Origin: Panonychus citri
Lineage: Eukaryota > Arthropoda > Arachnida > Trombidiformes > Tetranychidae
DNA length: 64,000 nt
Direction of reading: 5' to 3'
Assembly: GCF_014898815.1 (NCBI RefSeq)
Contig: NW_026515477.1
Span: 496,001 to 560,000 of the forward strand
Within the stretch, counting starts at the first letter, position 1, and each line of letters opens with the position of its first letter. The translations under genes and the position numbers were made by a program. This document shows positions 22,027-34,900 of the stretch, one piece after another. The notes under the pieces were generated by a model that saw nothing but the letters and a program-made list of their open reading frames with translations, was not told the origin of the DNA and made no database searches.

Positions 22027-22516
22027 ATGACCATTGTCTACCCATTATATAAAAAAGTAGACAAAATCAGTATTCATCGACATAGTGAAAAAAGCAAAGG
22101 TGATCAAAACGCAGGTCTTCATGCAATATCTATAATTAAAACATTGGATAATTTTGTAGAGATCAATAATAATGATATATCCACATCACTGCGAGAATAT
22201 AGCAATGTAAGATCAAAGGTCATGATCTTTTACCAAAAAGCAATGGAGTAGTTGAGTGCTAAAATTCCATAAAAATTGATGAACAAATTTTCACAAACTT
22301 TTCATAATTTACTTAAACCAATAGATGTACCTGAGCTTGTTGATCTTGCTTGTAACTGTTTATTATTTGGATTTATTGATATTTACTAATAATGAAGATA
22401 ATCATTCAATAAAAGAAAAACTTATTGTTTTAATAATTGATCATTTAGAGGAATCATCAATATTGATAGAAAAATTAGTTCGAGATTTAGCAGAGTTTAT
22501 CACAAAGTTTCCATAA
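22027..22516 (+). pseudogene. Broken coding relic downstream of element A
   Basis: Two short frames (22027-22251, with DNFVEINNNDISTSLREY; and 22325-22516) are separated by stops. In a third frame near 22275-22389 there is a string with IDVPELVDLACNCLLF. The pieces look protein-like but are interrupted, so this is a decayed gene or element. DVPE recalls the C-terminal part of the small ORF of element A, but that match is too short to rely on. Confidence 0.3.
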
Positions 22517-22581
22517 GCAGCTGGTTTCAATTGAGTAATCATTTATTCAATTTCATTTTCATCATTACCTGAACCTAATTA

Positions 22582-22694
22582 AAAAGACATGAGAGTAAAT
22601 GAATTTGACAATTTAGATATAAATTTTTGGTACCGGTAATTGGTAGCAAAAACAATTTTCAAAATTGTCGAACTCATTTACTCTCATGTCTTTT
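22582..22694. mobile_element. 113-bp inverted-repeat element (MITE-like hairpin)
   Basis: The left arm (22582-22613) begins AAAAGACATGAGAGTAAATG, and the right arm (22661-22694) is its reverse complement with about two mismatches over 32 bp. The spacer is about 47 bp. Arms this long do not arise by chance. AT-rich flanks (TAATT on the left, GATTAG on the right) show no clear target duplication. It may be a miniature inverted-repeat element or one decayed terminus pair; the class is unknown. Confidence 0.6.
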
Positions 22695-23020
22695 GATTAG
22701 TTAATTAGATTTGGTTAAACAAATAGAATCAAGTAGATGATTAGTTGATTAGATAATTGTAGAGAGTTAGATTAATTGTTTGTCTTAAAAAAACCAGCGC
22801 CTCTGATGCACTTCTACAAGAAATTTTGTCCTTTTATATTTTTAAACATAACTAAACTATTACCTTTACTCACAATAATCATAAAATTGGTTTACCAATA
22901 CAAATTAAAGAGACAATCTGAAAAAATCTAAGCAAAAACAGTAAAAACAATTGGCATTGAGTCTACCTGGAAAAATATTTATTTACATCAAATTTTCTCA
23001 ATTTCAATTTTGATCCAATT

Positions 23021-23042
23021 GTACTGGGCTTATACCCAGTAC
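23021..23042. repeat. Short perfect palindrome
   Basis: GTACTGGG and CCCAGTAC flank a 6-nt loop (CTTATA), a perfect 8-bp stem. A partly related palindromic string (CCATGGGCCCATTAGC) follows 8 bases later. This may be the end of an old element or a structured site. Confidence 0.5.
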
Positions 23043-23452
23043 CATTAGTACCATGGGCCCATTAGCTAATAAGCCATGAATTTTGATTCGATTTTGTTAT
23101 CGCTTTCGATGCGCAATAAATGCGATATAAATTTACCGTCATTTCCCTTTGCTGTATTGTTAGGTATTAATCCGCACTTCCTAAACCCTATTGGTAATCG
23201 ACGATTGGTAACAATTTACCTTTGGATTAACTTTAGTTCCTTTTCTTCTTCCAATTATCATTTTGATTTTAATCATTTTTCTTTATTTTAATCTTATAAA
23301 AAATGACAATTAGACCTATCAACCTTAATAATGGGTTAATTCTGTTTTAATCATTTAATCATCTAAAGATAACCTTATGAGGAAAGTATATCTTCTGTTT
23401 AGCTTGATTAAGCTAACGTACATGTATTTATGTTTCTTTTTGATTTACTTTG

Positions 23453-23874
23453 TGTTACGGAAAAAATTCCGTAACGAGAGTTTCAATGAGAGTAACTGAT
23501 TGAGACTCTTTGACGATGGTCGTGCCAAAGAAAATCTGTTTATTTGTTTTGTTTTTACCCTTTATATACTACATTTTTTGTTTCTAATCTAAAGAAATTA
23601 TGATTCCTTTTTAAAGGTTAATTGGTTTGACGAGATAAGGGAGAAGATATACTGAAAGGAAACGGATAGAGAAGGATAAAGAGAAGGTATTGTAATAAAT
23701 GAGCAAGAGAGAGAGATAAGAAGTATCATAATCTTGGGATTATACAAGGGGAATTAAGGTAATTAATTAATTAATTAAAGGTTAACAGATCAGGAGAGGG
23801 GAATTTCTGGTGTACATTAACTCTTTTGGTTGTTAGGTTGATTAAAGGTGTTAGTCTTTGTTTATTTTGTGACA
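23453..23874 (-). repeat. Element B 3' LTR
   Basis: 422 bp. On the plus strand it runs TGTTACGG ... GTGACA; on the minus strand it runs TGTCACAAAAT ... CGTAACA. A TATA motif lies at 23561-23568 (minus strand), and an inverted repeat GTTACGGAA/TTCCGTAAC sits at its outer end. Confidence 0.93.
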
Positions 23875-23886
23875 TGTCCCCCACTT
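23875..23886 (-). other. Polypurine tract of element B
   Basis: On the minus strand, AAGTGGGGGACA ends directly at the TGTCAC start of the 3' LTR. Confidence 0.7.
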
Positions 23887-23908
23887 GATGGATAACCGTC
23901 TCGGTTAT

Positions 23909-24238
23909 TTAAAGGTTTTTAATTGTATCGTCGAAGTTTTGTATTAAGACCTCGAAATTCGCGTTTTTCACTTCAATTGATAATTCATTCGATAATTTTA
24001 ACCAATTGGCTCTGGCTAATTCCATGTATCTCTTTGATTTGAATTCGTTCACTTCTTTTTTGGTGTAATGCAGGTGTAGCAAGCGATAATAGTAGTATGA
24101 TCTCATCGTGTCATATAACGGAATCATTTGTTTATTTTTTTCTTTTATTGATTTAGGAGAAGGTTTGTTAGCTTTCCTTTGATATTCACCTTTCATTTGA
24201 GTCGCCCAGATAAGTAGTTCTCTTAATGTTTCTTCCAT
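23909..24238 (-). CDS. Element B single ORF, 109 aa, uncharacterised retroelement protein
   Basis: An intact frame from ATG at 24238 to TAA at 23909, ending 23 bp before the polypurine tract. It begins MEETLRELLIWATQMKGEYQ and has the core NKPSPKSIKEKNKQMIPLYD, a Tyr-rich patch (SYYYYRLLHLHY), and a charged helical C-terminal half (ELARANWLKLSNELSIEV). It aligns end to end with the small ORF of element A: same core (PSPKSIKEK versus PAPKSVKEK), same spacing to an aromatic patch, and a similar C-terminal helix. I see no signal peptide, membrane segment, zinc finger or catalytic motif. It is the only protein the element encodes, and it is undamaged. A role in packaging, nucleic-acid binding or regulation is possible but unproven. 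Confidence 0.75.
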   Translation of the reverse strand: MEETLRELLIWATQMKGEYQRKANKPSPKSIKEKNKQMIPLYDTMRSYYYYRLLHLHYTKKEVNEFKSKRYMELARANWLKLSNELSIEVKNANFEVLIQNFDDTIKNL

Positions 24239-24715
24239 CTTTTAATTTGTATATAATTGATTAAAAGTTTTATTCATAAGTTTTTTTTTGAATTAGAGAG
24301 AAATTGATTATTATTTCACAGAACCCGTTCGCTTTTTTGGCTCACTGTTGAGAAGGTTATTGCCAGAGGAGAGTTGACTGTAGGTAAACAATGTGTTCAA
24401 GTTTCTTCTAGTTTATTGTCGATTGGAAAACTTAATGAATTAATTTTTACCAAGATTTTTTTAATGGTATTTGTGATGGGAAAGAACTTGATTATTAGTT
24501 GGGTTAACTTACGAGGTGGTTGTAAGCGTTGATTTATCGTTGTTTGATTAAATTTTCGATGAACTGATAATTTTGATGTTTGGTAATTATCACTTAATAG
24601 GTAACTTATTTGGTTAGAATTATACTTCGAGGGTTAACTGGTTGTTGATTAGGTCACTTGGTTGAAATAAAAACTAATGAAATTTTTCACTCTCATTAAA
24701 ACTCGGGACTAATAG

Positions 24716-24733
24716 TCCTCATCGTGGGCTCCA
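24716..24733 (-). other. Primer-binding site of element B
   Basis: On the minus strand, TGGAGCCCACGATGAGGA starts two bases after the 5' LTR. It differs from that of element A, so the two elements use different tRNA primers. Confidence 0.65.
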
Positions 24734-24735
24734 TT

Positions 24736-25156
24736 TGTTACGGAAAAATTCCGTAACGAGAGTTTCAATGAGAGTAACTGATTGAGACTCTTTGACGATG
24801 GTCGTGCCAAAGAAAATCTGTTTATTTGTTTTGTTTTTACCCTTTATATACTACATTTTTTGTTTCTAATCTAAAGAAATTATGATTCCTTTTTAAAGGT
24901 TAATTGGTTTGACGAGATAAGGGAGAAGATATACTGAAAGGAAACGGATAGAGAAGGATAAAGAGAAGGTATTGTAATAAATGAGCAAGAGAGAGAGATA
25001 AGAAGTATCATAATCTTGGGATTATACAAGGGGAATTAAGGTAATTAATTAATTAATTAAAGGTTAACAGATCAGGAGAGGGGAATTTCTGGTGTACATT
25101 AACTCTTTTGGTTGTTAGGTTGATTAAAGGTGTTAGTCTTTGTTTATTTTGTGACA
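24736..25156 (-). repeat. Element B 5' LTR
   Basis: 421 bp, identical by eye to the other LTR apart from one missing A in the GGAAAAATTCC stretch. The TATA motif lies at 24843-24850 on the minus strand. Confidence 0.93.
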
Positions 25157-25161
25157 CTTTG

Positions 25162-25980
25162 TAAACCTAAAGGCGCCATTTCTTATTTTAAATTTTGTTC
25201 TTTTCTAAATGCTTTCCCCCCATTTAGAGTCTATTGATACATTGATTTAACCATAGTGTTAATCAGTTAGAGTTTTACTTTGAAACTGTTCGTTTCTAAT
25301 TCTAATTCAATTAATAAAATCCATTTCATTGATTAATCTGTGCGCTTAATTACGGTCCTAAAAGTACAGTACTTGTAAGATTAGATTGTGAAGGACTAAT
25401 CGCTCTTCTGTGTTCGTGAATTAATCAATAGATAAATTGTGAAACTCTAGCGAGACTCGGTAAAGTTCAGCCTATTGGTAAATGAACTCCCCTGTTTCAA
25501 TAGAAACACCAAGTTACTCAGTCAATTCTCAAAATCTTCCCTTCAATATGTAACCATGAAAATCTAAATGATATTCTTGAAGATAGATGGCATCCATTGG
25601 ACTATCATGAAATTCATGATAGATTTCTGTTCTGTTCAGATGAGAGAAGAATTTGAACTTTCATTCTTTTGGGTATGATTCTCTCTCATCTCTTTTTCCA
25701 TGATCAGTTGAATATCAGTGTTAAGTTGATGACAGTTTCTTGTTTCTCATCATGAAGATAATCATTTTTCATCTTGAATCTCTCAATAATTTTTCATGAA
25801 ATCTATTCAATTCTATGAACAGATAACCTAGAAAACAAAATACATTCTACAAAAGTGTTTACCATTTTCGCAACAATCAACTGAACTCTTTCTAAGAGTA
25901 AATATAAATAACATTTCAAGTTCGAGACTTTAAATTGAATATTATTGCTTATTGATCTCATTTTAATTGTCCAATTCCAG
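25162..25980. other. Gene-free stretch between element B and the first certain PDZ/PH exon
   Basis: I see no open frame or repeat of note. 25162-25560 is a little less AT-rich than its surroundings and continues the sequence interrupted by element B (23043-23447), possibly an older insertion. The end is a normal intron 3' end with the acceptor TTCCAG at 25975-25980. Confidence 0.45.
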
Positions 25981-28900
25981 GCTGATTATCAGGATGATCC
26001 AGTGACCTACTACTCGGACGATGATATGGTCATGAAAAGAAAAGGTAACATCCCTTTTGGTGGATTGCGAAGTAAAAAAGGTCATCCAATATATTCCCGT
26101 GAAGATATTCGTGAACAGTATTGTATTAATCGTAAGGAACTTCAAGTTTTCGAGGATAACATTTACCATCAGCGAGGATTATTTGGATGCCTATCAACCT
26201 CTCACCTTCCAGACAACAGTCCATGTAAGAATTCATACCTTTTCTCATGTATGCAAAAAGGAAAATGTTCAACTGATTTGGAACCAGAAGATTCATTTCG
26301 GTAAGTTGAGATATTATCTTATACTTTTCTCCCTGAAATTTTATTAACCTTCATGGAAACAAAAAGAGTAAATGTAATTTTCTGCAAACAACAATCATGT
26401 TAATGGAGAAGATAAATTGATCATTCACTCAGAATACTCATAAGATTTTGCAGAGATAACATTTTGTTCACAATTACCATGAATACTATTACCATTATCA
26501 GAATGGAAAAATGTTTCTAGTAATTATCATGATGAGAATAATTTATTCACATAATTTTACTTAATATAAATCATCATGTTAATGATTATCTAATATTATT
26601 GAGAGATAAAAGATTCAAAATTAGTTCATTTTCCAAGTAAACCAGAACTTTCAGTTTATATTCATCAAGGTGTCCCAATTGATGGTGTTTAATTTGTATC
26701 ATCATCATCATCATCAGAGCCTCTCCCAGTTATCAACCATCTTTCTCAATCTAATGATGTAGATTTAACTGAAAAAAAAGTTTCCACTCCCACCTCCCGA
26801 TTGATGATTTAACATATTCAGAGTGATGAAAATTTCTCACTCCCAGAACCATCACTCCGATGGACTGATAAAACAACATGATAATATGATGAATAATCTT
26901 CATGATGTCTATTGAGACTGAAAATTCAGTTGTTATCCTTGAGAATTACCTGATTTACTTCATCTCTCTCATATTATATTAATACTAATAGAAAGATGAT
27001 ATTTCCATTTACAATATTGATCTGGTTCTGATTTTCATCTTGAACTTTCACAAATGTTTCACCCATAAAGAATACACCATGTATTCATTATAACTTGATT
27101 CAGTTTTCATCTTTAATCTGTGATTTTTTGCTCTCTATCCAATGATTGCTTATTATTACACCGATGGTATTAACCTTTGATAGGATGAAGGTTAATAACA
27201 TGATACGTTGTGAATCTATCAGATGGAATCCATTTATTATGATTATATCTCATCTTTTATCTTTCTCGTTATTTTTTTTGCTCCTATCACCATGAACATG
27301 AAACATTCTGATGATGATTCTCATAAAGATTTCAAGCTGACCAAGAAAATGCTAACATCATTAAGATGGTGAAAAAAACCTTTATTCAGTAATGATATTG
27401 TTACATGAAGAAAATGTGATGACACCAAATGATAATAATGTATCTTCATCGTGTTGTAGTTGATTTCTTGTTCTAATCATCATGATTTTCATCCATATTA
27501 ATTCATTTACTGAATATCGTTCATGGTGGGAAAAAAGGAGAGATTCTATCTGTTCAACTATTCTGAATGAATCGTTATTCATTTAGCTATTGAAAGCTTA
27601 AGTAATAATAATACCCTGAAGAAAGTGATGGAAACTAATTAATAGTAGAAAAAAAAAGTTATCACTTTCATCATTTTTCATGTTAAACTCATGAAAACTT
27701 GGAAACTTTCATCTATCAAAAAGGTTGAATATTAATGGAAAAAGGATAATTAATAGAGTATCAAGTTTGCTAGTTAATTAGTTGTTGCAATTGTTTAATA
27801 TCGTTAAATTGTTTGCTTATTATTTTCCATCTCTTTGATATCATGTTTACAATTAGAACTTGAAATTCATTCAATTACATGGAATATGAATTGTTTCAAT
27901 GTGAGAACTTTTTGTCGACTGTTAATATTTCGATTAACATTTGGACATTTTCTTCATCTTTTTTCTCGATTATAATTAAAAATATAATATTTACATTCAA
28001 TTCTCCTGAGAATCATTTCCTATTTACTTCTTATGTCCAGTTTTCTCATGGTGGTCAAAATGTTATTCCCAGTTATCATTATTTATTTTCATCATTCCTA
28101 TCATCATCATCATCATGATTCTGTCTTTTACAATTAAAGTTAATCACTTTCGGCTATGAGGAAAGGTTATTATTTGGTTATCCTTTTGATTTGTGAATGA
28201 AATGTAGCAACAATTAATTGATTGTGAAAAGTTAACAGAATTACATTGAAAGAGAAGCAAAAAATTGACATTAGATACTTTGTAAGCTTTATCGATCACA
28301 AATGAATGATAATTAGATTTGATTTTTGTTTAATTTATTAAAGTGATTAAACTTGATAATATTTCAAATATTTTACCAATATCAGTTTACCGAAAATGTA
28401 ATCAAATCTAATTGAAAATTAATCTGATTACTTGGTAGCAATAGTTTCAAATTATCATATAAATTAGGTAACAAATGGAATCTAATTATAAGATGATAAT
28501 AATAATAAATTCAATATGAGTGGGCGAAAATCGAGCTCAGGTTTCATCATGTAATAGCCTCATGATATTTCAATGGGTCTAATCAACTTACAAAATTTTA
28601 GTTAATTGAATAAATAATTTGCTTCAGGTTAAAGTTGACTGCTAATTAATGAGAATTGGGGTTTATTTAAATGATTAATCTCCGGGATTAACTTTGAAAG
28701 TTGATCAGTTGAGAACTTTTATCAGAATTCAAATTGTTTAAAATTCCAAAATTCTGAATATTCTGATCAATTCAGTTTATTTTGAAATCTAGACAAGTTT
28801 GAATGAAAAATTTATCACCAATAAATGTGAACATTATGATTCAGTTCATCTGTTTATCTCAAAGTTTCAGTTTTGTCTGAATCGATATAAACTCAAATAT

Positions 28901-31900
28901 TGAACAGGGAAAATATTTCAAATGTTACATGGAAAAGTATTATTATTATTGGTCCATTGGACATTGGTCATTTTTAGATATACAATTCACCACAAAATAC
29001 TACTCCTCCTATTATATTTTCATTGAAATCAGGGAAAAATTATCATGGTTATTGAAACATTTTCCTTATCCTTTTTTCTGGTTAATATTTGAAAGATATG
29101 AAATAATAATCTCCATGTTATTATGATTGTAATAATATTAATTTTTTATTACATTTTAATGTATTTTTTTGACTTTTGTTTCAATTTTTGATTGGTTTTT
29201 TATTTATATTTTATCATAGAAATCGGGTTATTGGAAATGAAAGTAAAAGTTCATCGGCTCGTCGATATCGGCATTCTCGAGGTAATGATTATGATGATGA
29301 AAATGTGAATGACGAAGATGAAGATTCTGATGGTGGGTTTAAAAGACGACCTAAACCTCGAACTTGTGCTCTTCTTGAACAATCCAAAAGTTCTTGGTCA
29401 GCTCACCATCATCATGGTAAAGTTTCATCTTCATCCGGAAGTGGAGGAGGTTCAGGCTCGTCGACAAATTTCAAGGCATTTGAACGATATCCAATTTCGT
29501 CCAAAACCAATACATCACAACCTTGTGGTAAATATCAAATTGATTAGTTAATTATTGAGTTTCTCTTTTTGGTTCTAATTGTACAATTAATTTCATTTCC
29601 CGTTTTTCCAGAACTTAATTATGTCTCCGGATACAAGTTAAACTACAAGCAAATTGTTTCAAGTAATCGTCCTAATGTACTCGAGTTTAAAATATCCAAG
29701 GTGAGCATTAGTTATTGAATAAATTACAGAGCAATTCAGCCACTTTTTTGATATTCTTTTCACGATTACTCAAAAACTACGCGAGCGATAAGGTCCATAT
29801 TTTGTCTAAGGAAGTTTGACAGATACTCAACTATCATATTTCAAGGTCGTAAAGGTTATTCGTTAAGGTTATGGTTATTGAGTAATCGTAAAAAGAAAAC
29901 CAACAAAGTGACTGTATTTAAATTTCTAATCATTGTCAATTGATAATTAAAGGATCTTCCTGGTTCCTATTCATCAACGAGTAAAAGTGTTGATGAATTA
30001 AATGCAAATAGTTCATTGGATTCATGGTCAGCCAGATCTTCAGCCTTACGTCCATCATCAACAATAAATCATCCACAATCAACTGATTATCATCAGAATC
30101 AGTGTCACCCTGGATACGATGGACAGCAACCCCAACAACCAATTCGAGATGAAAGGACGAAACATGTTAGTTTTGATTGTTCTAATTTAATTCGTTCGAA
30201 TACAGTTTCGGCTGGACTTGAAGCATCTTCCCCACCCTCATCATCAGCATTATCTTCAATCTTATCAGGACTTCCTCAGCCTTTATCTTCCTCCCTGTCA
30301 TCACATCATTTCCACCATGCAGCAGAATCCTCACCTTCACAATTTCATCGATTATATAGTTTATCCTCTACAACCACAACCACTACTCAAATCGATGCTG
30401 CTTTTTTAAACCAACTATCACCTGATTCAATTAATCCAATTAATCCTCCTCACAATCCTTGTCAAAATTATCACCATCAACAGGTAAATCAATTCAATTC
30501 GAATGCTCTTTGTGCCCAATCTCAGGAAAGGTTGATCACTGGTTCCTTTAAATCAATTGAAAAATGTGATTCAATTATGAGAAATTTAAATTCCTCTTCA
30601 TTATTAGCTAATCAATCACTTCAACAATTAAACCAGCCTTATCTTCAAATGAATAAGCCCTCACAAGTACGATCAATGAGACGAGTAGTAATGAAAACTC
30701 ATGCAACTCAAACTGAAACATTACTCGCCCGAGGCAATCAATCAAATCAACCTAAACTTCCAGCGACATCAAAAATTGCAACACAATTTGATCAAGTTTC
30801 CAATTTATCACAATCAATTCAAAAGCACAACAATAAAGGTGATAATTTGAATTCTTCCGATAGGAAACTTGATGAAAATTGGAAAAGATCATCCGGTGAA
30901 TATGATGAGGAAGATGAAACAGATGATGATAGATATTATCATAATAAGCAATCATCTTTTAGTCAACTTAATCAATCGAGTGGTAAGCAATCTAGTTACC
31001 ATCGACAGGCCAAACAACCAACAGTTCAACCGCAAATTCAACTTCAACAGCAACATAAACATCATCGATCCCATCATCATAATAGTTATCATACATCATT
31101 TGGTTCTAATCGTCGATTTCAAAGTTCACAAGATGATCCACATGATAACAATTCTTTGAATGCTGTGAATGATATTGGAAATGTAAATGATCCAACTGCA
31201 CGAGCGAAGATGTTGACATCTCAAGATTCGGACGATGATGGTGCTCGAGAATCGTTGAAGTTAAGGGACCGAGTTCGTGGTTATAATAGTCAATCGAGAG
31301 ATTCTCAGCCAGATGAACGTCAATCCAAGGCTAGAACTCGAGTTCGTGCTAAAGTTCAACGAAGTTTATCTACATCAATTGATGATGAACGTTTGGATGT
31401 AGAGATGGAAGATGCCGACTGGTCAAACAAAGCAACAAATGAATCAAATGATATAAATAATGGACAGAAAAGCAATAATAATAATAATAATAATGTTAAA
31501 CTGTTATCATCTGAAGATGAGAAGAAAAATTTATCTCAATCAAATGAAGATCAATTTGAAGTAACTCATTCAACTACTTCATCGATCTACAATCAACGTA
31601 ATTTTGTCAAATCAATTTCATCTGAGCAAATTGATTATGATCAATCACAATTAGATCAAACATCAGGTAGGGTTAGTTATCTTCCATCAGCCGCATCATC
31701 ATCGTCTAGCCATGTAATCAGAGATCGAAATGTTTCCTCAGCCGATTTCCGTGATATTGGTCTTTATCGAAGGCACTCAGTTGCAGCCGATTTTATTAGT
31801 GACCTTAGTGTTCCGGTTCTTTATCCACCCCCTGGGTTTGAGGATCGTTCAAGTCCAACAGTAGCCAGTGGAGTGCCGGATAATATAACCCAAGCATCTA

Positions 31901-34900
31901 CAGGGACAACATGTGAAAACATCAAACAAGAGACAATCAAGTTAACGGTTAAAGGTAAAAGTGTTTCAAGTAAATCATCATCTCTTGAATCAACCTCATC
32001 TTCATCATCATCTTCTTCAAGTAAAGCCTGTGCTTCCGGTGATGGTACTGATGAAGGTGATCATTCATTGACTGAAATGGACGATGATGCTGGTAGAGGT
32101 GCAGTTGGTGGTTGTGAAGGTGATGATAATGATGAGGATGATCTAGATTCACCAACACTGGTCAGTGAACTATCAAGTGGACTGATTGAATCATCTGATA
32201 AACAAAAGGGAAAAAGCAAAATAAAGTTAAGTGATAATATGAAAGTGTCTTCAATTAATCAACCTGAATCTCAATCAATATATAAAGTGATTGATAATAA
32301 TTGTGTTAATCAACTGACAAATGAAGGTCAAGTTGACTCTGAAATCAGATTATTATCATTACCATGTAGTGTTTGTGAACCAATAATCGATACCAATGAA
32401 AATGTTGATCTGGTTTCTCCGGTGAAAAGTGAACCTTCTGAGGTGGAAAGTTCTGTTCAGGCTGAAGAATTTCCTGGAAATCGTAAAACATCCGGAAGTG
32501 GATCATCTATTTACATTACAGCAGCTGAAGAAGAGGAAGAAGATGATGACGATGAAGATAAGAATGGAAAAGGAAAGGGAGAGCTAATTGAGAATGCAAA
32601 TATCACCAATCAAAGTGATGAAATTTTTCATGGTGATAATAATTTTCAGCAAATTAATGAAAAGCTTAACCTAATCAAAGGCTTCCAATCATCATCTGCA
32701 TCTTCATTGTCATCGTCTAATCAAATTCAAAGTGTCTTCGAGGACTCATCCAACATTCCCTCCCCACCTCATGGTGAAATTGAATATCATCCAGCTCATT
32801 ATGAGACTGAACCAAAGGTAAGAACCTAAAATGATGACAAATTAGATTGACAATCATCTCATTGATTATGAACGATGAATGAAGGTAACATGAAACTCAG
32901 AGTGTTGGAATAAGTTTATCCTTTTTTATCCTCATCATCATCATCATTATCATCTTACTTTATCCTTACCTTGTCATCTTCTTGCTTGTAGATCATCATC
33001 ATCATTTTCTTCTTCTTCATTCATCCATTCATGCTCGTCGAAATTATCATGATGAGAAGCCTCTTAAGTTGGAAGTTCTTGTTCAAAGTTTAATTCGTCT
33101 TCGATTAATAGGTTTTTTTTTTCTCGTTCACCAGAAAACTTTTGACTTCGAACAAGACTTATTCTCATGTTATTTTGTTTCTCTCTCATTTAATACTAAA
33201 TGAATTCGATTCGAAACATTATCATGATCAGGATAATTTATCAGAATCAAATTATACCGAACAACAGTTAGATGACTTTTGTATCATATTCGAAGCAAAA
33301 CTTTTTCCCTCAATCGAACACATTTTTCGAGTTGGAGTCAAATAGTTTCCATCAAAATGATTTATCGACCATAATTGTTCATTCTAATTGTCTAATTGAA
33401 ATTTCCTTTGTCTTTTAATCGACTACCATTAACTAATCAAATGGTAACACAATTAACTCTTTCCATTGCTATTAGTAAGTTACAATTAACATCAACCTAA
33501 AAGTTAATTGATTCTCATAGCAAAAGATAATCAAAAGAACTAAATTAATCATCAATTAATTGTTCGTTTTGTAATAGATTTGATTGGAAACAGAACTTTT
33601 TTTTTCCATCAAAACTTAGGATTAAAATTCTGATCAAAATCAATTTCTATTTGTTGATCGATCCTTAATCATCAATGTCAACTCTTGTATTCTTACTTTA
33701 ACAATCAACTGATTGCTTATTATTTTGATCATCAATATCAGTTAATAAATAATCATACAAATTATTTCAACTCAATCATTCATGATAATCAGAGGATTTT
33801 ATCTTAATGATTTATCATCAAAATCAGAGACATTTACTTATCTACTTATTTATATTCATTGTGAATAATTTTGAGACATGAAACATGGTGATTCCACAGG
33901 AGAGATGATGAAGATAGATTATTATATTTTGATGGATGAAAATGTTCATGAAAATGATGATCATCATGATGAAAATGAGTTAAAGTTTGTTAAGAAAAAT
34001 ATGGAATCCAAAATAATGATCAGAACTTTTTTTTCCAAAGCAGAAAATAAGACAACTCGTCGATCTCATTGATCCCATTCAATGGGAAATATTTCCTTCC
34101 CTGAAAGAATCTATTGGAAATAAAATAATATCTTTCGAAATCATATTTTTATGTCTCGAAATTCTAGTCAATATATTGAGCATTCAATCAACTTCATGGT
34201 AATTAGAGTTACACCAAATAACAAAAGAAAAAACTGAATTCCGATAGAATTGTCATCTTTTGGAGTAAACTTTTTCTTTTCAATGGAAAATAAAATCAAG
34301 TTCAGAACTTTTTTTTCTTCCTCTTATAAACTTGAACTTTTCTCGAATAAATATAAATTGGATCAAATTTTTACCCTGAAAAACGATTAACTTTCAAGTC
34401 TCATGGTTTCCGAGGTTGAAATTAAGTAATAATTGTTAATTGTTTACTTAATTTAGTTTCTACTCTTAATGTTTCCATATACATTAACCACATAGTGATC
34501 ATTAATTTAATTGGAATAAGCAAATATTAATACAATCAACATCATCATTAATGATTAACAGAATTTTCATCTTAATTTAATAGAATCAACATTAAATATT
34601 TAAACTTCTTTTGTCAGAATTTCCATGATGAAATCAAAATAACTTTTTTCTCTCCTTTTTCATGAAAGTTCCTTGTTCAATTTCCTCTGAATTGAATCTG
34701 AATTACGAATTGTTTTTTTGTTCTTTCCAGTCTCATCTTCTTCCTTTTTCCTATTAATATAAACTCATCATCATTTAATAACAGGGAAAACTATTAATGA
34801 TCATGATGATGATATGAAAGTTCTGACATTCTCAACTCTGTCTTCAGATTAATATGTACTTTCTCATGACTTTCTTGAACGAATATTTAAAGTTTATCAT

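Larger units (their letters stand above)
23448..25161 (-). mobile_element. LTR retroelement B: complete, recent, non-autonomous (TRIM-like) with TSD
   Basis: Two direct LTRs (23453-23874 and 24736-25156) differ by only one A in a homopolymer. They flank an 861-bp interior. A perfect 5-bp target-site duplication CTTTG lies at 23448-23452 and 25157-25161. The orientation is minus: reading the minus strand, the right LTR is followed two bases later by a primer-binding site TGGAGCCCACGATGAGG, and the left LTR is preceded by a polypurine tract AAGTGGGGGACA. A TATATAAA promoter motif in the LTR also points to the minus strand. The interior encodes only one 109-aa ORF and has no gag or pol. Near-identical LTRs imply a very recent insertion, so the machinery must have come from an autonomous partner elsewhere. 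Confidence 0.92.
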
